Part shown: piece by piece, positions 52,650 through 61,209 of the stretch | Layout: each line of letters begins with the position of its first letter | Position numbering within the stretch: position 1 is the first letter of the stretch | Origin: CAYJPA01 sp964371945 | GTDB taxonomy: Bacteria > Chloroflexota > Chloroflexia > Thermomicrobiales > UBA6265 | Reading direction: 5' to 3' | DNA: 64,000 bases | NCBI GenBank assembly: GCA_964371945.1 | Contig: CAYJPA010000004.1 | Span: 1 to 64,000 of the forward strand | Program-made: the position numbers and the translations under genes | The notes under the pieces: generated by a model | The model's input: only the letters and a program-made list of their open reading frames with translations | Databases searched by the model: none | What the model was told of the DNA's origin: nothing

Positions 52650-53186
52650 CTAGTTTAGGATGTCCCCAAGCCCGCCAAGAATCTCCCCTGCCGCGCCGGC
52701 GGCATCTCCAGCAGCTTCCGCGACGGGTCCGGCGACATCAGCCACCGCAGAGAGGATCTCTCCGGCAACGCTTCCCGCGGCTCCGAGCGCATCGCCGGCA
52801 CTCGATGCCACGGATCCAGCACTGGACAGCATCGATCCGGCGCCTGATGCGATTTGGCCGACGCCCTCGACCGCGCCGGAAAAGGCGCTTCCCGCAACAT
52901 CGCTGATCGCACCCGCTACTTTTCCGACGCCGCCAGCAATGGTCGATGCGATATTGGCAACCTCGCCGGTCGATTCGCCTCCGTTATCACCACCGAAACC
53001 GAACTTGGTTGCCAGTCCGCTGACCCCGCGTCCGATTCCGTCGAGACCGGCCGCGATCAAGCCTGGCGTTTCAAATAGCGCACCAACCGACGCGGAATCG
53101 ACCGCGCCTAGATCGGAGCCGGCTGGTTGTTTACGCTTCGCATTTGCAGCTTGCTCAGCGCCTAATGGATCCTGGAAATCATCCAT
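52650..53186 (-). CDS. Gly/Ala/Ser-rich unknown protein
   Basis: 178 residues. After a 60-residue mixed head (MDDFQDPLGAEQAANAKRKQ and onward), the protein is built almost only of Ala, Gly, Ser, Val and Ile in glycine-zipper-like patterns (VEGVGQIASGAGSMLSSAGS, SAVADVAGPVAEAAGDAAGA). Such stretches can form amphipathic or membrane-packing helices, as in some pore-forming peptides, phasin-like or surface proteins. There is no signal peptide. The ATG at 53186 has AAGGAG seven bases upstream, a strong ribosome site that supports the gene. It lies 44 bases upstream of the DUF2207 gene, in the same direction. Function unknown. Confidence 0.7.
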   Translation of the reverse strand: MDDFQDPLGAEQAANAKRKQPAGSDLGAVDSASVGALFETPGLIAAGLDGIGRGVSGLATKFGFGGDNGGESTGEVANIASTIAGGVGKVAGAISDVAGSAFSGAVEGVGQIASGAGSMLSSAGSVASSAGDALGAAGSVAGEILSAVADVAGPVAEAAGDAAGAAGEILGGLGDILN

Positions 53187-53365
53187 TTGCTACTCCTTCC
53201 AGCCTGACTCAGTCGCTGCCCATCATAGGGGATTCGCGCTCATGTCGTCGTTCATCCGCGCCCATTGCTTGACTGGGCGAATCCTACAGATACCACGAAT
53301 CCCGGATTCCTGAGAGAATTGACCTGAACGCGATCATCTCAATCGCGTGGGAGGTTTCTTCGTTC

Positions 53366-54709
53366 ATGCAGCTCGCAATTGAGATTGCGGTTATCGTCCT
53401 TCTGCTTGCGCTCAATGCGTTTTTGGCCGCCTCCGAGATTTCCATCATTTCCTCGCGAAAGCCACGATTGCGAGCGATGGCGGCTGACGGAAACCGAGCG
53501 GCTAAGCGCGTATTGGCGCTTGCCGAGAGTCCCAGCGGGTTTCTCGCCACGGTCCAGGTTGGAATCACGCTCGGCAGCTTCTTTGCGGCAGCGGTGGGCG
53601 CGATTAGTTTGAGGGTGGTCCTCAGAGATTGGCTTGAAGCCGTTCCGGCAGGGTTCATCAGCGACCACGCCGCCGGTATGTCATTGATCCTGATTACGAT
53701 TCTCCTCTCATTCATTAGCATCATTTTTGGCGAGCTCGTTCCGAAAACGCTGGCTGCCTTGCGCGCGGAGCAGGTCGCCCTGCGTGTTGTGCGGCCGATT
53801 GAGCTCCTTGCGGTTGTGATAGGCCCGGTCGTCTCCGCGTTGACGGTCACGACGAACTTCGTCCTGCGCTTACTCGGCAGCGACAGCAAGGCGTCGATGT
53901 CCAACATCACGCACGCGGAGATTTTGGCGATGCTGGAGACCGCGGAGGATGAGGGTGTCGTCGAAGCCGGCGAGGCGGATCTCGTCGAGGACGCGCTTGG
54001 TTTTGGCGAAATCCTCGTTCGCAGTGTGATGGTTCCGCGCGTGGATGTCGTATCGCTCGACGCGGAAACCAATCTCTCCGCGGCAGTAGATCTCTTCTTC
54101 AGTACCGGCTTCTCCCGATTGCCCATCTACCGCGATACCCAGGATGCGGTGCTCGGAATCCTGCATGTGAAGGATGTCTTCCGCCTGACCTGGAGCGATC
54201 CCGGTGAAGCATCGAAACCGGCCGCCGATTTCATCAGACCCGTATATTTCGTTCCGGAAACCAAGCCGATAGACGAACTGCTAAGGGAGCTCCGCGCCCG
54301 GCGGACTCACATCGCGATCGTAGTCGACGAGTACGGTGGGATGGCGGGACTGGTCACGCTCGAAGACCTCCTCGAGGAGTTGGTTGGCGAAATCGCCGAT
54401 GAATTCGACCCCGGCTACGAACCATACCGGGAGGTGGACCCCGGGGTCTACGACGTTGACGGCCGGGTGTCGCTGATGGATCTGTTCGATGTCATGGATG
54501 TCGATCGTGACGATTTCGAGCACGTTGACGCGGAATCGGTTGGCGGTCTGATCGCCGATCATCTGGGACGGATCCCGGAGCAAAGCGATCTCGTGGAAAC
54601 CGGCTCACTTCGCTTCGAAGTGCGTGCGATGGATGGTTACCGCGTCGCGCTCGCCCGGGTCGAGCGAATCCGCGCCAACGACTCAGACGATTCCGAGAGC
54701 GAAGAATGA
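53366..54709 (+). CDS. CNNM/CorC-type hemolysin family protein
   Basis: 447 residues. The N-terminal DUF21 (CNNM) membrane domain (about 1-190) has four hydrophobic segments, beginning AIEIAVIVLLLALNAFLAAS and including GFLATVQVGITLGSFFAAA. A CBS pair follows (about 215-340; VRSVMVPRVDVVSLDAETNL and RRTHIAIVVDEYGGMAGLVT), then the CorC_HlyC domain (about 355-435; DGRVSLMDLFDVMDVDRDDF, SVGGLIADHLGRIPEQSDLV). Family members are linked to Mg2+ export or homeostasis. The C-terminus is acidic (NDSDDSESEE). Confidence 0.93.
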   Translation: MQLAIEIAVIVLLLALNAFLAASEISIISSRKPRLRAMAADGNRAAKRVLALAESPSGFLATVQVGITLGSFFAAAVGAISLRVVLRDWLEAVPAGFISDHAAGMSLILITILLSFISIIFGELVPKTLAALRAEQVALRVVRPIELLAVVIGPVVSALTVTTNFVLRLLGSDSKASMSNITHAEILAMLETAEDEGVVEAGEADLVEDALGFGEILVRSVMVPRVDVVSLDAETNLSAAVDLFFSTGFSRLPIYRDTQDAVLGILHVKDVFRLTWSDPGEASKPAADFIRPVYFVPETKPIDELLRELRARRTHIAIVVDEYGGMAGLVTLEDLLEELVGEIADEFDPGYEPYREVDPGVYDVDGRVSLMDLFDVMDVDRDDFEHVDAESVGGLIADHLGRIPEQSDLVETGSLRFEVRAMDGYRVALARVERIRANDSDDSESEE

Positions 54710-54812
54710 CCCACTGGAACAGTTGACTGGCGGCGCGGTTTCCTGGGCCTCGACGGTGGCCTTCCAGGTCGATCAAATTCACCCCATAGTCTTCTGAAGG
54801 GATCGTAGATCT

Positions 54813-56018
54813 ATGACCGAATCGGACCGGCGGGCATGGTTGTCGGTCGCGATCATGACGCTCGGCGCCTTCGTTGTCGTGGTCAATGCGACGCTGCTCA
54901 GTCCGCTGCTGCGTCCGATTGCCGAGGATTTTGGCATTTCGGAATCCGCGGCGGGAAGGCTCGGCACGGTCGCCTCAATCGTCGGCGCGATTGCCGCGAT
55001 TTTGTTTGCGCCGGTGATGGACCGGGTCTCCCTCCGTTCCTGGGTCTTTTGGCAGACGTTGATTTTGATTGTGGTGACGGCAGGATCGGCGCTGGCTCCG
55101 ACCTTCGCCTGGCTCCTGCTCGTTCGCGCGGGCTCGGGCGCCTCGATGATCCTGGCGAAATGCCTGGCCTCTTGTGCCGATATCTTTTCCGACGAAGCGC
55201 GCCGCAACCGGGCAATCGGGATCGTCGTGTCCGCCACGACTGCCGGGGTGGTCGCCGGATTGCCGGTGATTGCGCTCATCGAGGATGCCGCCGGCTGGCG
55301 TTGGGCGATTGCGTCGATGCTGGTGCCGCTCGGACTTCTGCTTGCCGGGTTTCGATTGCTGCCTGGAAACGTGCCGAACGCCCAGGCAACGATGGAGATG
55401 CGAATCACCGATCGGTACCGGCAGGTGCTGGGTCATCGCCGTGCCCGCGTTCTCCTTTTTGCGGGTGTAGTGCTCGGGTTCGCGTATTTCGGATGGCTCA
55501 CCTACCTCGGCGCGTACGTGGAGGTCGATTTCGACGGCAGCGCGCGGGTGTTGAGCTTGATCTTTCTTGTTTCCGGGACCGGCGAATTGATCGCCAACAA
55601 CTTTGTTCCGGGCGCGTTGCGGCATTGGAGCGCGCCAAATGTCTATGTCGTGTGCGGAATCGGCTACACGGTCGCACTGGCCGCTGGTGGGATCGGAACC
55701 CGATGGCTCGTGACGGTCTTCATCACGAGCACGCTGATCAGCGTCTTTTCAGCCGCGCAGTACATTGCGGTCAGCATTCTGTTGCTCGATGCGGTTCCAG
55801 AGGCAAGAGGCGCGGCCATGTCGCTCGCGACCGCCGCGATGGCGATTGGCGGAGCCATCGGGGTCGCGGTTGCGGGGTTTGCGCTGGACGCGACCGACGA
55901 TTACGCGTCCGCGTTCCGGGTGCTGGCTCTGGTCATCCCCGTCGGGATCGCCGCGATCGTCTGGTCGACCCGGGCTCACCAAACAGAAGCGGCTTTGCAG
56001 CCGGCCTCGTCCACATAG
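54813..56018 (+). CDS. MFS transporter
   Basis: 401 residues, about 12 membrane spans. The MFS motif A region (DRVSLRSWVFWQTLILI) follows span 2. Other parts: SVAIMTLGAFVVVVNATLLS, IVVSATTAGVVAGLPVIALI and LVSGTGELIANNFVP. The sequence resembles drug/sugar efflux (AraJ-like) permeases; the substrate is not deducible. A longer frame in another phase (54836-56137) is an artefact of high GC. It ends tail to tail with the methyltransferase gene. Confidence 0.9.
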   Translation: MTESDRRAWLSVAIMTLGAFVVVVNATLLSPLLRPIAEDFGISESAAGRLGTVASIVGAIAAILFAPVMDRVSLRSWVFWQTLILIVVTAGSALAPTFAWLLLVRAGSGASMILAKCLASCADIFSDEARRNRAIGIVVSATTAGVVAGLPVIALIEDAAGWRWAIASMLVPLGLLLAGFRLLPGNVPNAQATMEMRITDRYRQVLGHRRARVLLFAGVVLGFAYFGWLTYLGAYVEVDFDGSARVLSLIFLVSGTGELIANNFVPGALRHWSAPNVYVVCGIGYTVALAAGGIGTRWLVTVFITSTLISVFSAAQYIAVSILLLDAVPEARGAAMSLATAAMAIGGAIGVAVAGFALDATDDYASAFRVLALVIPVGIAAIVWSTRAHQTEAALQPASST

Positions 56019-56040
56019 CCCATGCGCCTTCAATTCATCC

Positions 56041-56796
56041 CTACGCCGGCTTGTACCCGCCAAAAAGCGCATGCCCGGCCCGCACCCACCAGGCATCGAT
56101 CCCGATGAACCCGGCCTCTGTTAACCATCGCAATTGATCGACCAGCGTCGAAGGATGATCGATGTCATCCTCCGGGGTCGGATGGGCATACATGTTCCAC
56201 CTATCGTTTACGAATTCATCGTAAGCAGAAAGATCGCCAAGGATCCCCTGCGAGCTCCGCCGAACTTCCTCATCCCACGCGTTCGCCAACGTTCTGCGAC
56301 CCTCTTCGCTCGCGGGCTGTAGCACATCGCAGATGAGGAGAGCCCCGCCCGCGGATAACCGGGCGAAGAGGTCACTGTAGAGCTCACGTTTTCCCTGACC
56401 AGTCAGGTGATGAATCACGAGGCTGCTTACCACCAGTTTCAGATCGGCCGGAAGTGCGCCGCGCCATCCCATCTCTTCCAACCTGAACGGACGCACCTCC
56501 GCTCGATCACCGAATGGGGCGAGCAGGTGCGCGGTCGTTTCCCGCATGGCCTGGGAGCCATCCAAGCCGATCATTTTCGCGCGCGGGAAGCGGCGGAGAA
56601 TGCCCTCGGTCAACCAGCCGGCGCCGGTGCCCAGCTCGACACCGGTGAACGCATCGCCAAGGCCCGCTGGAATCAGGTCGAGAAACGATTCGAGGATCTC
56701 TTCGCGACGTGGCGTATAGATTCGCCCGAGCGTGATGAACCGTTCCGATTCGCTTTCACCCCAACTGGGTCCGCCGGCGGATTGATCCGTGCTCAC
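56041..56796 (-). CDS. Class I SAM-dependent methyltransferase
   Basis: 251 residues. Motif I is GVELGTGAGWLTEGILRRFP (about 51-70), followed by the acidic MIGLDGS. LVVSSLVIHHLTGQGKRELY is motif IV/post-motif and GGALLICDVLQPASEEGRRT motif VI-like. An active-site substrate cannot be read. It resembles ubiquinone/tRNA-type methylase-like small-molecule enzymes. Last gene of a minus-strand operon after the metallophosphoesterase (15-base gap) and the pterin dehydratase. Confidence 0.88.
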   Translation of the reverse strand: MSTDQSAGGPSWGESESERFITLGRIYTPRREEILESFLDLIPAGLGDAFTGVELGTGAGWLTEGILRRFPRAKMIGLDGSQAMRETTAHLLAPFGDRAEVRPFRLEEMGWRGALPADLKLVVSSLVIHHLTGQGKRELYSDLFARLSAGGALLICDVLQPASEEGRRTLANAWDEEVRRSSQGILGDLSAYDEFVNDRWNMYAHPTPEDDIDHPSTLVDQLRWLTEAGFIGIDAWWVRAGHALFGGYKPA

Positions 56797-56811
56797 GCAT
56801 TCAGCTCCTGT

Positions 56812-57645
56812 TTAGTTGTGCCGGGGGCGCCAACGTCCATCGTCGAATTGCCAGATTGAATTCACGGGCGAAAGTATCGGCAACCGTTCGACATTCGAAA
56901 CGGCGACCGCTTCATGACAGACACTGACCAAAACGCTGTCACCTGCGACATTGATAACCACGATCGCCGATTCGTGCGGCGGTTCAACGATTGACGCAAA
57001 CCCTATTTGTAGCACGGTCCCGTCGATCACCGAATCACGCAAGTGCAGATGACCGTGAAGCACGATCGTCGGCGCGGATCGGCGGCGCAATTGGCCGGCG
57101 ATCGCTTCGTGGTTGCCTACATCGCCGGCGTAGTTGAGCTCGGCGTCGCCGGCTGCTTTTGCGCGCGAGAGCGCTGGAACATGGCTGAGGAGTAACACTG
57201 GCTCCTGGCCCCATGCTTCGACCTCGGGGGTGGCGACCTCCCAATTGCGTTCAGTATCAAACAGCGACGTCGGCAGTCCCGCGATTCGAACTCCATCGAC
57301 TATCTCGCCGGTCGGCGTGGGAATCTGAATGGCACGCTGTTTGGCTGCAGCGAGCCTCGTTGCCAACGCATGCGCGTCTTCCTCGCAGTCGTGATTGCCG
57401 GGAACGATCCAGACTGGCAAACCAATCGCCGCGCAAAGGTCAAGACCGAGAAGGTGATACGCGTAATCGCCCGCGTTGGCGAGATCGCCCAACATGGCGA
57501 TTGCGTCCACTCCCTCCAGCCGGTGACGCCGGAGTGCCGATTCGAAATTCGCCCGGGTTTGGGCGTAGTCATAGATGTTGTGGAATCGATCTGGAGGATG
57601 CGTTGGGTCCGTGAGGTGAACGTCCGTGACAACGCCAATCTTCAT
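56812..57645 (-). CDS. Metallophosphoesterase
   Basis: 277 residues. All five motifs of the calcineurin-like fold are present: DVHLTD (D-x-H), MLGDLANAGD (G-D), VPGNHDCEEDA (G-N-H-D), LLSHVPAL (H) and LHGHLHLRDS (G-H-x-H). It binds two metal ions and hydrolyses a phosphoester; which one is unknown. The ATG at 57645 (MKIGVVTDVHL) has GGAG six bases upstream. An upstream open extension of 90 codons overlaps the next gene and is discarded. It follows the dehydratase gene by 14 bases. Confidence 0.9.
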   Translation of the reverse strand: MKIGVVTDVHLTDPTHPPDRFHNIYDYAQTRANFESALRRHRLEGVDAIAMLGDLANAGDYAYHLLGLDLCAAIGLPVWIVPGNHDCEEDAHALATRLAAAKQRAIQIPTPTGEIVDGVRIAGLPTSLFDTERNWEVATPEVEAWGQEPVLLLSHVPALSRAKAAGDAELNYAGDVGNHEAIAGQLRRRSAPTIVLHGHLHLRDSVIDGTVLQIGFASIVEPPHESAIVVINVAGDSVLVSVCHEAVAVSNVERLPILSPVNSIWQFDDGRWRPRHN

Positions 57646-57659
57646 TTGGGTCTCCACTG

Positions 57660-58016
57660 CTAGGTCCCGGCGGCAGCTCCGGGCAGCGCGTCCGTTTTTG
57701 CGGCCATGATGAAATCGTTGCGGTGGAGAAAGCGGATTGCGTGCGTCCACCATGTCACACGTACCCGCCCCGCCTCGGTCACGATCACTGGATGATGATC
57801 TTCCGCATCGGCGAGCTCGCCGACTCGCAGGGTGAATGCCAGCGCCTCCCGATAGGTTTTGAAGCGGAAGGTTCGCTCCAGCCTTGGCACGCCATCGACC
57901 TCGTTCAGTTCCCATTCCGGTATGAAGGGTTTCAACTCCGCGATTTCCGCATCCGTCACCCGGGGAGAGTCCTTTCGACAGGCGGTACAGGTTTCACCCG
58001 TCAGCCTCGTGGACAT
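57660..58016 (-). CDS. phhB: Pterin-4a-carbinolamine dehydratase (PCD/DCoH family)
   Basis: 118 residues. Dehydrates 4a-hydroxytetrahydropterin. The active site EDHHPVI carries the two adjacent His residues and matches E-x-H-H-P; the third ligand region is TWWTH. PEWELNEVDGVPRLERTFRF and FKTYREALAFTLRVGELADA are conserved. An N-terminal CTACRKDSP with two Cys (C-x-x-C) is common to bacterial forms. The ATG at 58016 is set by AGGAG. No aromatic amino acid hydroxylase is nearby, so a role linked to molybdopterin or another pterin is possible. Confidence 0.9.
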   Translation of the reverse strand: MSTRLTGETCTACRKDSPRVTDAEIAELKPFIPEWELNEVDGVPRLERTFRFKTYREALAFTLRVGELADAEDHHPVIVTEAGRVRVTWWTHAIRFLHRNDFIMAAKTDALPGAAAGT

Positions 58017-58207
58017 ATCGACTCCTTTCCGAGGCATGGAACGATCGCGATGAAAACTCGGACAGAGCAGACTCGATATTAGCGTCTCGGCCTCTGGAAA
58101 CGCTGATCGAAAGGTTAATGCGGCGAGACCGGGTTGCGAGCAGCATACTCCCGCCTCGACAATCCGAATAGACGAAGACAAGCCCAGCGAGAAAAGGGAG
58201 CGGCGCC

Positions 58208-59437
58208 ATGGTCTGTCCAGTGTGCGGAGCAGATCCCCAGTCGAATTGGTATTGCCGTGCGTGCGGCGCGCCGCAAGCCGGCTCGCTGGGCGCTTCAGTA
58301 AAAAAGCGACGAGCACGCTGGAAACGATGGCTGCTGGGCGCGATTGCCGTAACGATGACTGGCTTTACGCTGCTGCTTGTGTTGGCGTCGCTCTCATTCG
58401 ATCCCGCAACTCTGATACTCAGTTTCGCCGCCGCGTGCATTCCTGCAGCGATCTACAGCTTCCTCGTGCTCAAGCTCGATCGGTACGAGCAAGAGCCGCG
58501 GCAGGTGGTGCTTGCCTCGTTCGGCTGGGGCGCCGTCGCCGCAATATTGCTGGCAGTCATCTTGGAGCTCATCACCGGGTCGGTGCTCGTTGCCGCAATC
58601 GGCGACAAGGATGCAGCCGATCTCCTGACGATTGCGGTCGGTGCTCCTTTGGTCGAAGAGACCACAAAAGGCGTTGCGCTGCTCGGACTGTTATGGTTTT
58701 TCCGGAATGAATTCGACAACGTTCTTGACGGGATCGTCTACGGCGCGCTGATTGGGCTCGGCTTTGCCATGACCGAGAACATCCTCTATTTGGGAACGGA
58801 GTATCGCGACGGCGGCGCGCGCGCGCTTGGAGAGCTCTTCGTAGCGCGGGTGGTACTCGACGGCTTTGGCCATGCGGTATACACGGCGACCACCGGGGCC
58901 GCGGTCGGGTGGTCGCGCTCGCGATACCACCAGGGCGGAATGCGCTATGTGGTTCCCATTATTGGATGGAGCCTGGCGGTTTTTCAGCACGCTCTCTGGA
59001 ACGGCACTCTCGTCCTCACTGGAGACCTCTATGGGCGCGACGTTTCAGTGATCAAAGTCGTTCTGATCCAGGCGCCAATCTTCGTTCTTCCGGCCCTGGT
59101 TGTGCTCTACGTGATTGCCCGGATCTCCGGCAATCGTGAATTGGTTGTGATCAAAGAGCAACTTGCGCCGGAGGTCGCAGGAGGCGTGCTGACGCCGGAG
59201 GAATACGAGGTGATTATTTCAAACGATCGGCGGAAACAGGCACTCAGCTCCGCGATGAGCTCAGGAGGTCGCGACGCCCGCAAACGGGTGCGGTGCTTTT
59301 TCCAAGTTTCGGCCGAGCTCGCTTTCCGAAAATACCATTTGAGCAACGGCGAACTGCTCACTTCTGGTCAACAGGCGCCGGAAGACGCTTACCGCGCCGA
59401 GCTCGCCCATCTACGGACGAAAATCAACACTCGCTAA
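58208..59437 (+). CDS. PrsW family intramembrane metalloprotease with N-terminal zinc ribbon
   Basis: 409 residues. The N-terminus is a zinc ribbon: CPVCGADPQSNWYCRACG, with two C-x-x-C pairs. Then 7-8 membrane spans form the PrsW core, with the catalytic VEETTKG (E-E-x-x-K: Glu150, Glu151, Lys154), GHAVYTATTG and FQHALWN with conserved His residues. The CPBP/PrsW fold cleaves membrane proteins such as anti-sigma factors. The C-terminal region (340-409) is soluble. GGAG is seven bases before the ATG. Ends three bases from the convergent PhoD gene. Confidence 0.88.
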   Translation: MVCPVCGADPQSNWYCRACGAPQAGSLGASVKKRRARWKRWLLGAIAVTMTGFTLLLVLASLSFDPATLILSFAAACIPAAIYSFLVLKLDRYEQEPRQVVLASFGWGAVAAILLAVILELITGSVLVAAIGDKDAADLLTIAVGAPLVEETTKGVALLGLLWFFRNEFDNVLDGIVYGALIGLGFAMTENILYLGTEYRDGGARALGELFVARVVLDGFGHAVYTATTGAAVGWSRSRYHQGGMRYVVPIIGWSLAVFQHALWNGTLVLTGDLYGRDVSVIKVVLIQAPIFVLPALVVLYVIARISGNRELVVIKEQLAPEVAGGVLTPEEYEVIISNDRRKQALSSAMSSGGRDARKRVRCFFQVSAELAFRKYHLSNGELLTSGQQAPEDAYRAELAHLRTKINTR

Positions 59438-59439
59438 CC

Positions 59440-61083
59440 CTATTCTTTGGACGCGCCCGCCAGCCCATCTTGCACGACGAACGACGCGATCGTTTCGATC
59501 TCGCCGTCGGGCGCTGCGACATCGGCCAGCGCGCGGTACTCCGTGCGCAGCAGTTCTTGGGTGACTTCGCAGCGGGTATAGCCATGGCGACCATCGTAGT
59601 AGTGGAAGTGTGGATTCGACGGTAGCAAGAGGCCGAGCTGCTTGGCGTATGGGTTGTACGACGTCACCGACGTGGTCACGAACTCCGTCGCTACGGCCGG
59701 TGAGGTAGGATCGTTGAAATCGAGCTTCAAATCGGCCACCCACGACGAATGAACATCCCCGGTCAGCACGATCGGATTCCTCACCTCCGCCGACATTAAA
59801 TGGTCCAAGAGACGCTGCCGGGCCAGAGGATAGCCGTCCCACTGATCGTGCGAAAACGCCTGTGCGGCCGGAGAAAGATCGCCGTCGATCTGAGCCATCA
59901 TCACCTGCTGCGCGATCACGTTCCAACGCGTAGGTGATGCCGCCAGTCCGTCGAACAGCCAGGACTCCTGCTCTGGACCGGTCAGTGTGACCGCGGGATC
60001 CAGTGCGGCCTCGCAGAGCGGGCCCGTGGAGCCGCAGGGTTGGTCGCTCCGGTATTGTCGTGTATCCAGAACGTTGAATTCGACCAGATCGCCGAATCGC
60101 AACCGCCGGTAGAGACGCATATCGGGTCCAGCGGGCATCGAGTCGGGTCGCAACGGCATGTGCTCGTAATAGGCCTGGTAGGCCGCCGCGCGGCGCGCCA
60201 AGAAGAGCTCGACCGGGTCGTTCAGCTCCGAGTGCTCGCCCGCGTAATCGTTGTCGACCTCGTGGTCGTCCCAGGTCACGATCCATGGCATCGCGGCGTG
60301 GGCGGCCATCAAATCGGGATCGGTTTTGTACTGCGCATGCCGGGTTCGATACTGCTCGAGCGTGAAGACCTCGCCTCCATCCACGTTGCGCACCGGTCCG
60401 GCCGGGCCGTTCTGGAACTCCCCATTCGCGCCGTATTCGTAGAGGTAATCGCCCAAACAGACGGCGAAGTCGACATTCTCATCAGCCATGTGGCGATAGG
60501 CGCTGAAAAAGCCGTGCTCGTAGTTGGCGCAGGACGAGGTGACGAACCGGAGACGATCCAACGGGGCGTCCGCGGCCGGTGCTGTCTTCGTCCGCCCGGC
60601 CGGACTGACTTCGCTACCGGCGCTGAAGCGATAGAAGTACTCTCGCGCCGGCTCGAGACCGATCACATTGATGTGCACGCTATGGGCAAGATCCGGTGTC
60701 GCGGTTTGGGTGCCGCTTTGAACGATGGTCGCGAACTGATCGTCGGCCGCGATCTCCCACCTCACTTCGACCGGTTCCGGCTCCATGCCACCGCCGTTGA
60801 GCGGATCGGGCGCGAGCCGTGTCCAGAGCACGATCCCATCAGGGGTCGGATCACCGGAGGCGATGCCGAGCTGGAAGGGGTCCGCCGTAAAATGCGGGCG
60901 CCGCGTGATTTTCGACCCCGGCGATCCGCCGGCCGCGCGAGTTGGCGCCTCTGGGAAGCTGATCGCGAGCGTGCCCGTGACGAGGCCGACACCGAGAAAC
61001 CGGCGCCTGGCAATCGGATGAGTCAACAGATGCTCGAATCGCCGGCGATCCACAACGCGGCCCTTTCGATGGTTGGTCACCAC
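59440..61083 (-). CDS. phoD: PhoD-type alkaline phosphatase, Tat-exported
   Basis: 547 residues. Hydrolyses phosphodiesters and phosphomonoesters outside the cell with Ca2+/Fe. The leader HPIARRRFLGVGLVTGTLAI has the twin-arginine motif. The mature domain starts with an N-terminal Ig-like part (PDGIVLWTRLAPDP; EYFYRFSAGSEVSPAGRTKT). The core has FVTSSCANYEHGFF, AVCLGDYLYEYG, IVTWDDHEVDNDYAGEHSEL, and LTGDVHSSWVADL, the metal sites of the family. A GTG at 61083 is the start. Adjacent genes are unrelated. Expression under phosphate limitation would be expected, but no Pho box was recognised. Confidence 0.92.
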   Translation of the reverse strand: MVTNHRKGRVVDRRRFEHLLTHPIARRRFLGVGLVTGTLAISFPEAPTRAAGGSPGSKITRRPHFTADPFQLGIASGDPTPDGIVLWTRLAPDPLNGGGMEPEPVEVRWEIAADDQFATIVQSGTQTATPDLAHSVHINVIGLEPAREYFYRFSAGSEVSPAGRTKTAPAADAPLDRLRFVTSSCANYEHGFFSAYRHMADENVDFAVCLGDYLYEYGANGEFQNGPAGPVRNVDGGEVFTLEQYRTRHAQYKTDPDLMAAHAAMPWIVTWDDHEVDNDYAGEHSELNDPVELFLARRAAAYQAYYEHMPLRPDSMPAGPDMRLYRRLRFGDLVEFNVLDTRQYRSDQPCGSTGPLCEAALDPAVTLTGPEQESWLFDGLAASPTRWNVIAQQVMMAQIDGDLSPAAQAFSHDQWDGYPLARQRLLDHLMSAEVRNPIVLTGDVHSSWVADLKLDFNDPTSPAVATEFVTTSVTSYNPYAKQLGLLLPSNPHFHYYDGRHGYTRCEVTQELLRTEYRALADVAAPDGEIETIASFVVQDGLAGASKE

Positions 61084-61164
61084 AACCTGATCAACAGGAT
61101 ACGTCGATGCCCCTGTGGAGGATCAATTCTGTGTAAAAGCAGATCAAACGAGCTTCTTCGTGAG

Positions 61165-61203
61165 CCCTCCCCCAACGTTTGGGGGAGGGTTGGGTGGGGC
61201 CGT
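61165..61203. repeat. CCCTCC hairpin repeat with TTGGGTGGGG tail
   Basis: 11-base perfect arms CCCTCCCCCAA and TTGGGGGAGGG around CGT, followed by TTGGGTGGGGCCG. It has the same layout as the element at 62283 (CCCTCC...GGAGGG then TTGGATGGGGTCC). It may end the SIMPL gene transcript, but it is also a dispersed palindromic repeat. Confidence 0.7.
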
Positions 61204-61209
61204 CGGTCG

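Noticed and set aside
54836..56137. 433-codon plus-strand frame
   Set aside because: Out-of-phase reading of the MFS gene, Arg/Gly-rich, no ribosome site.
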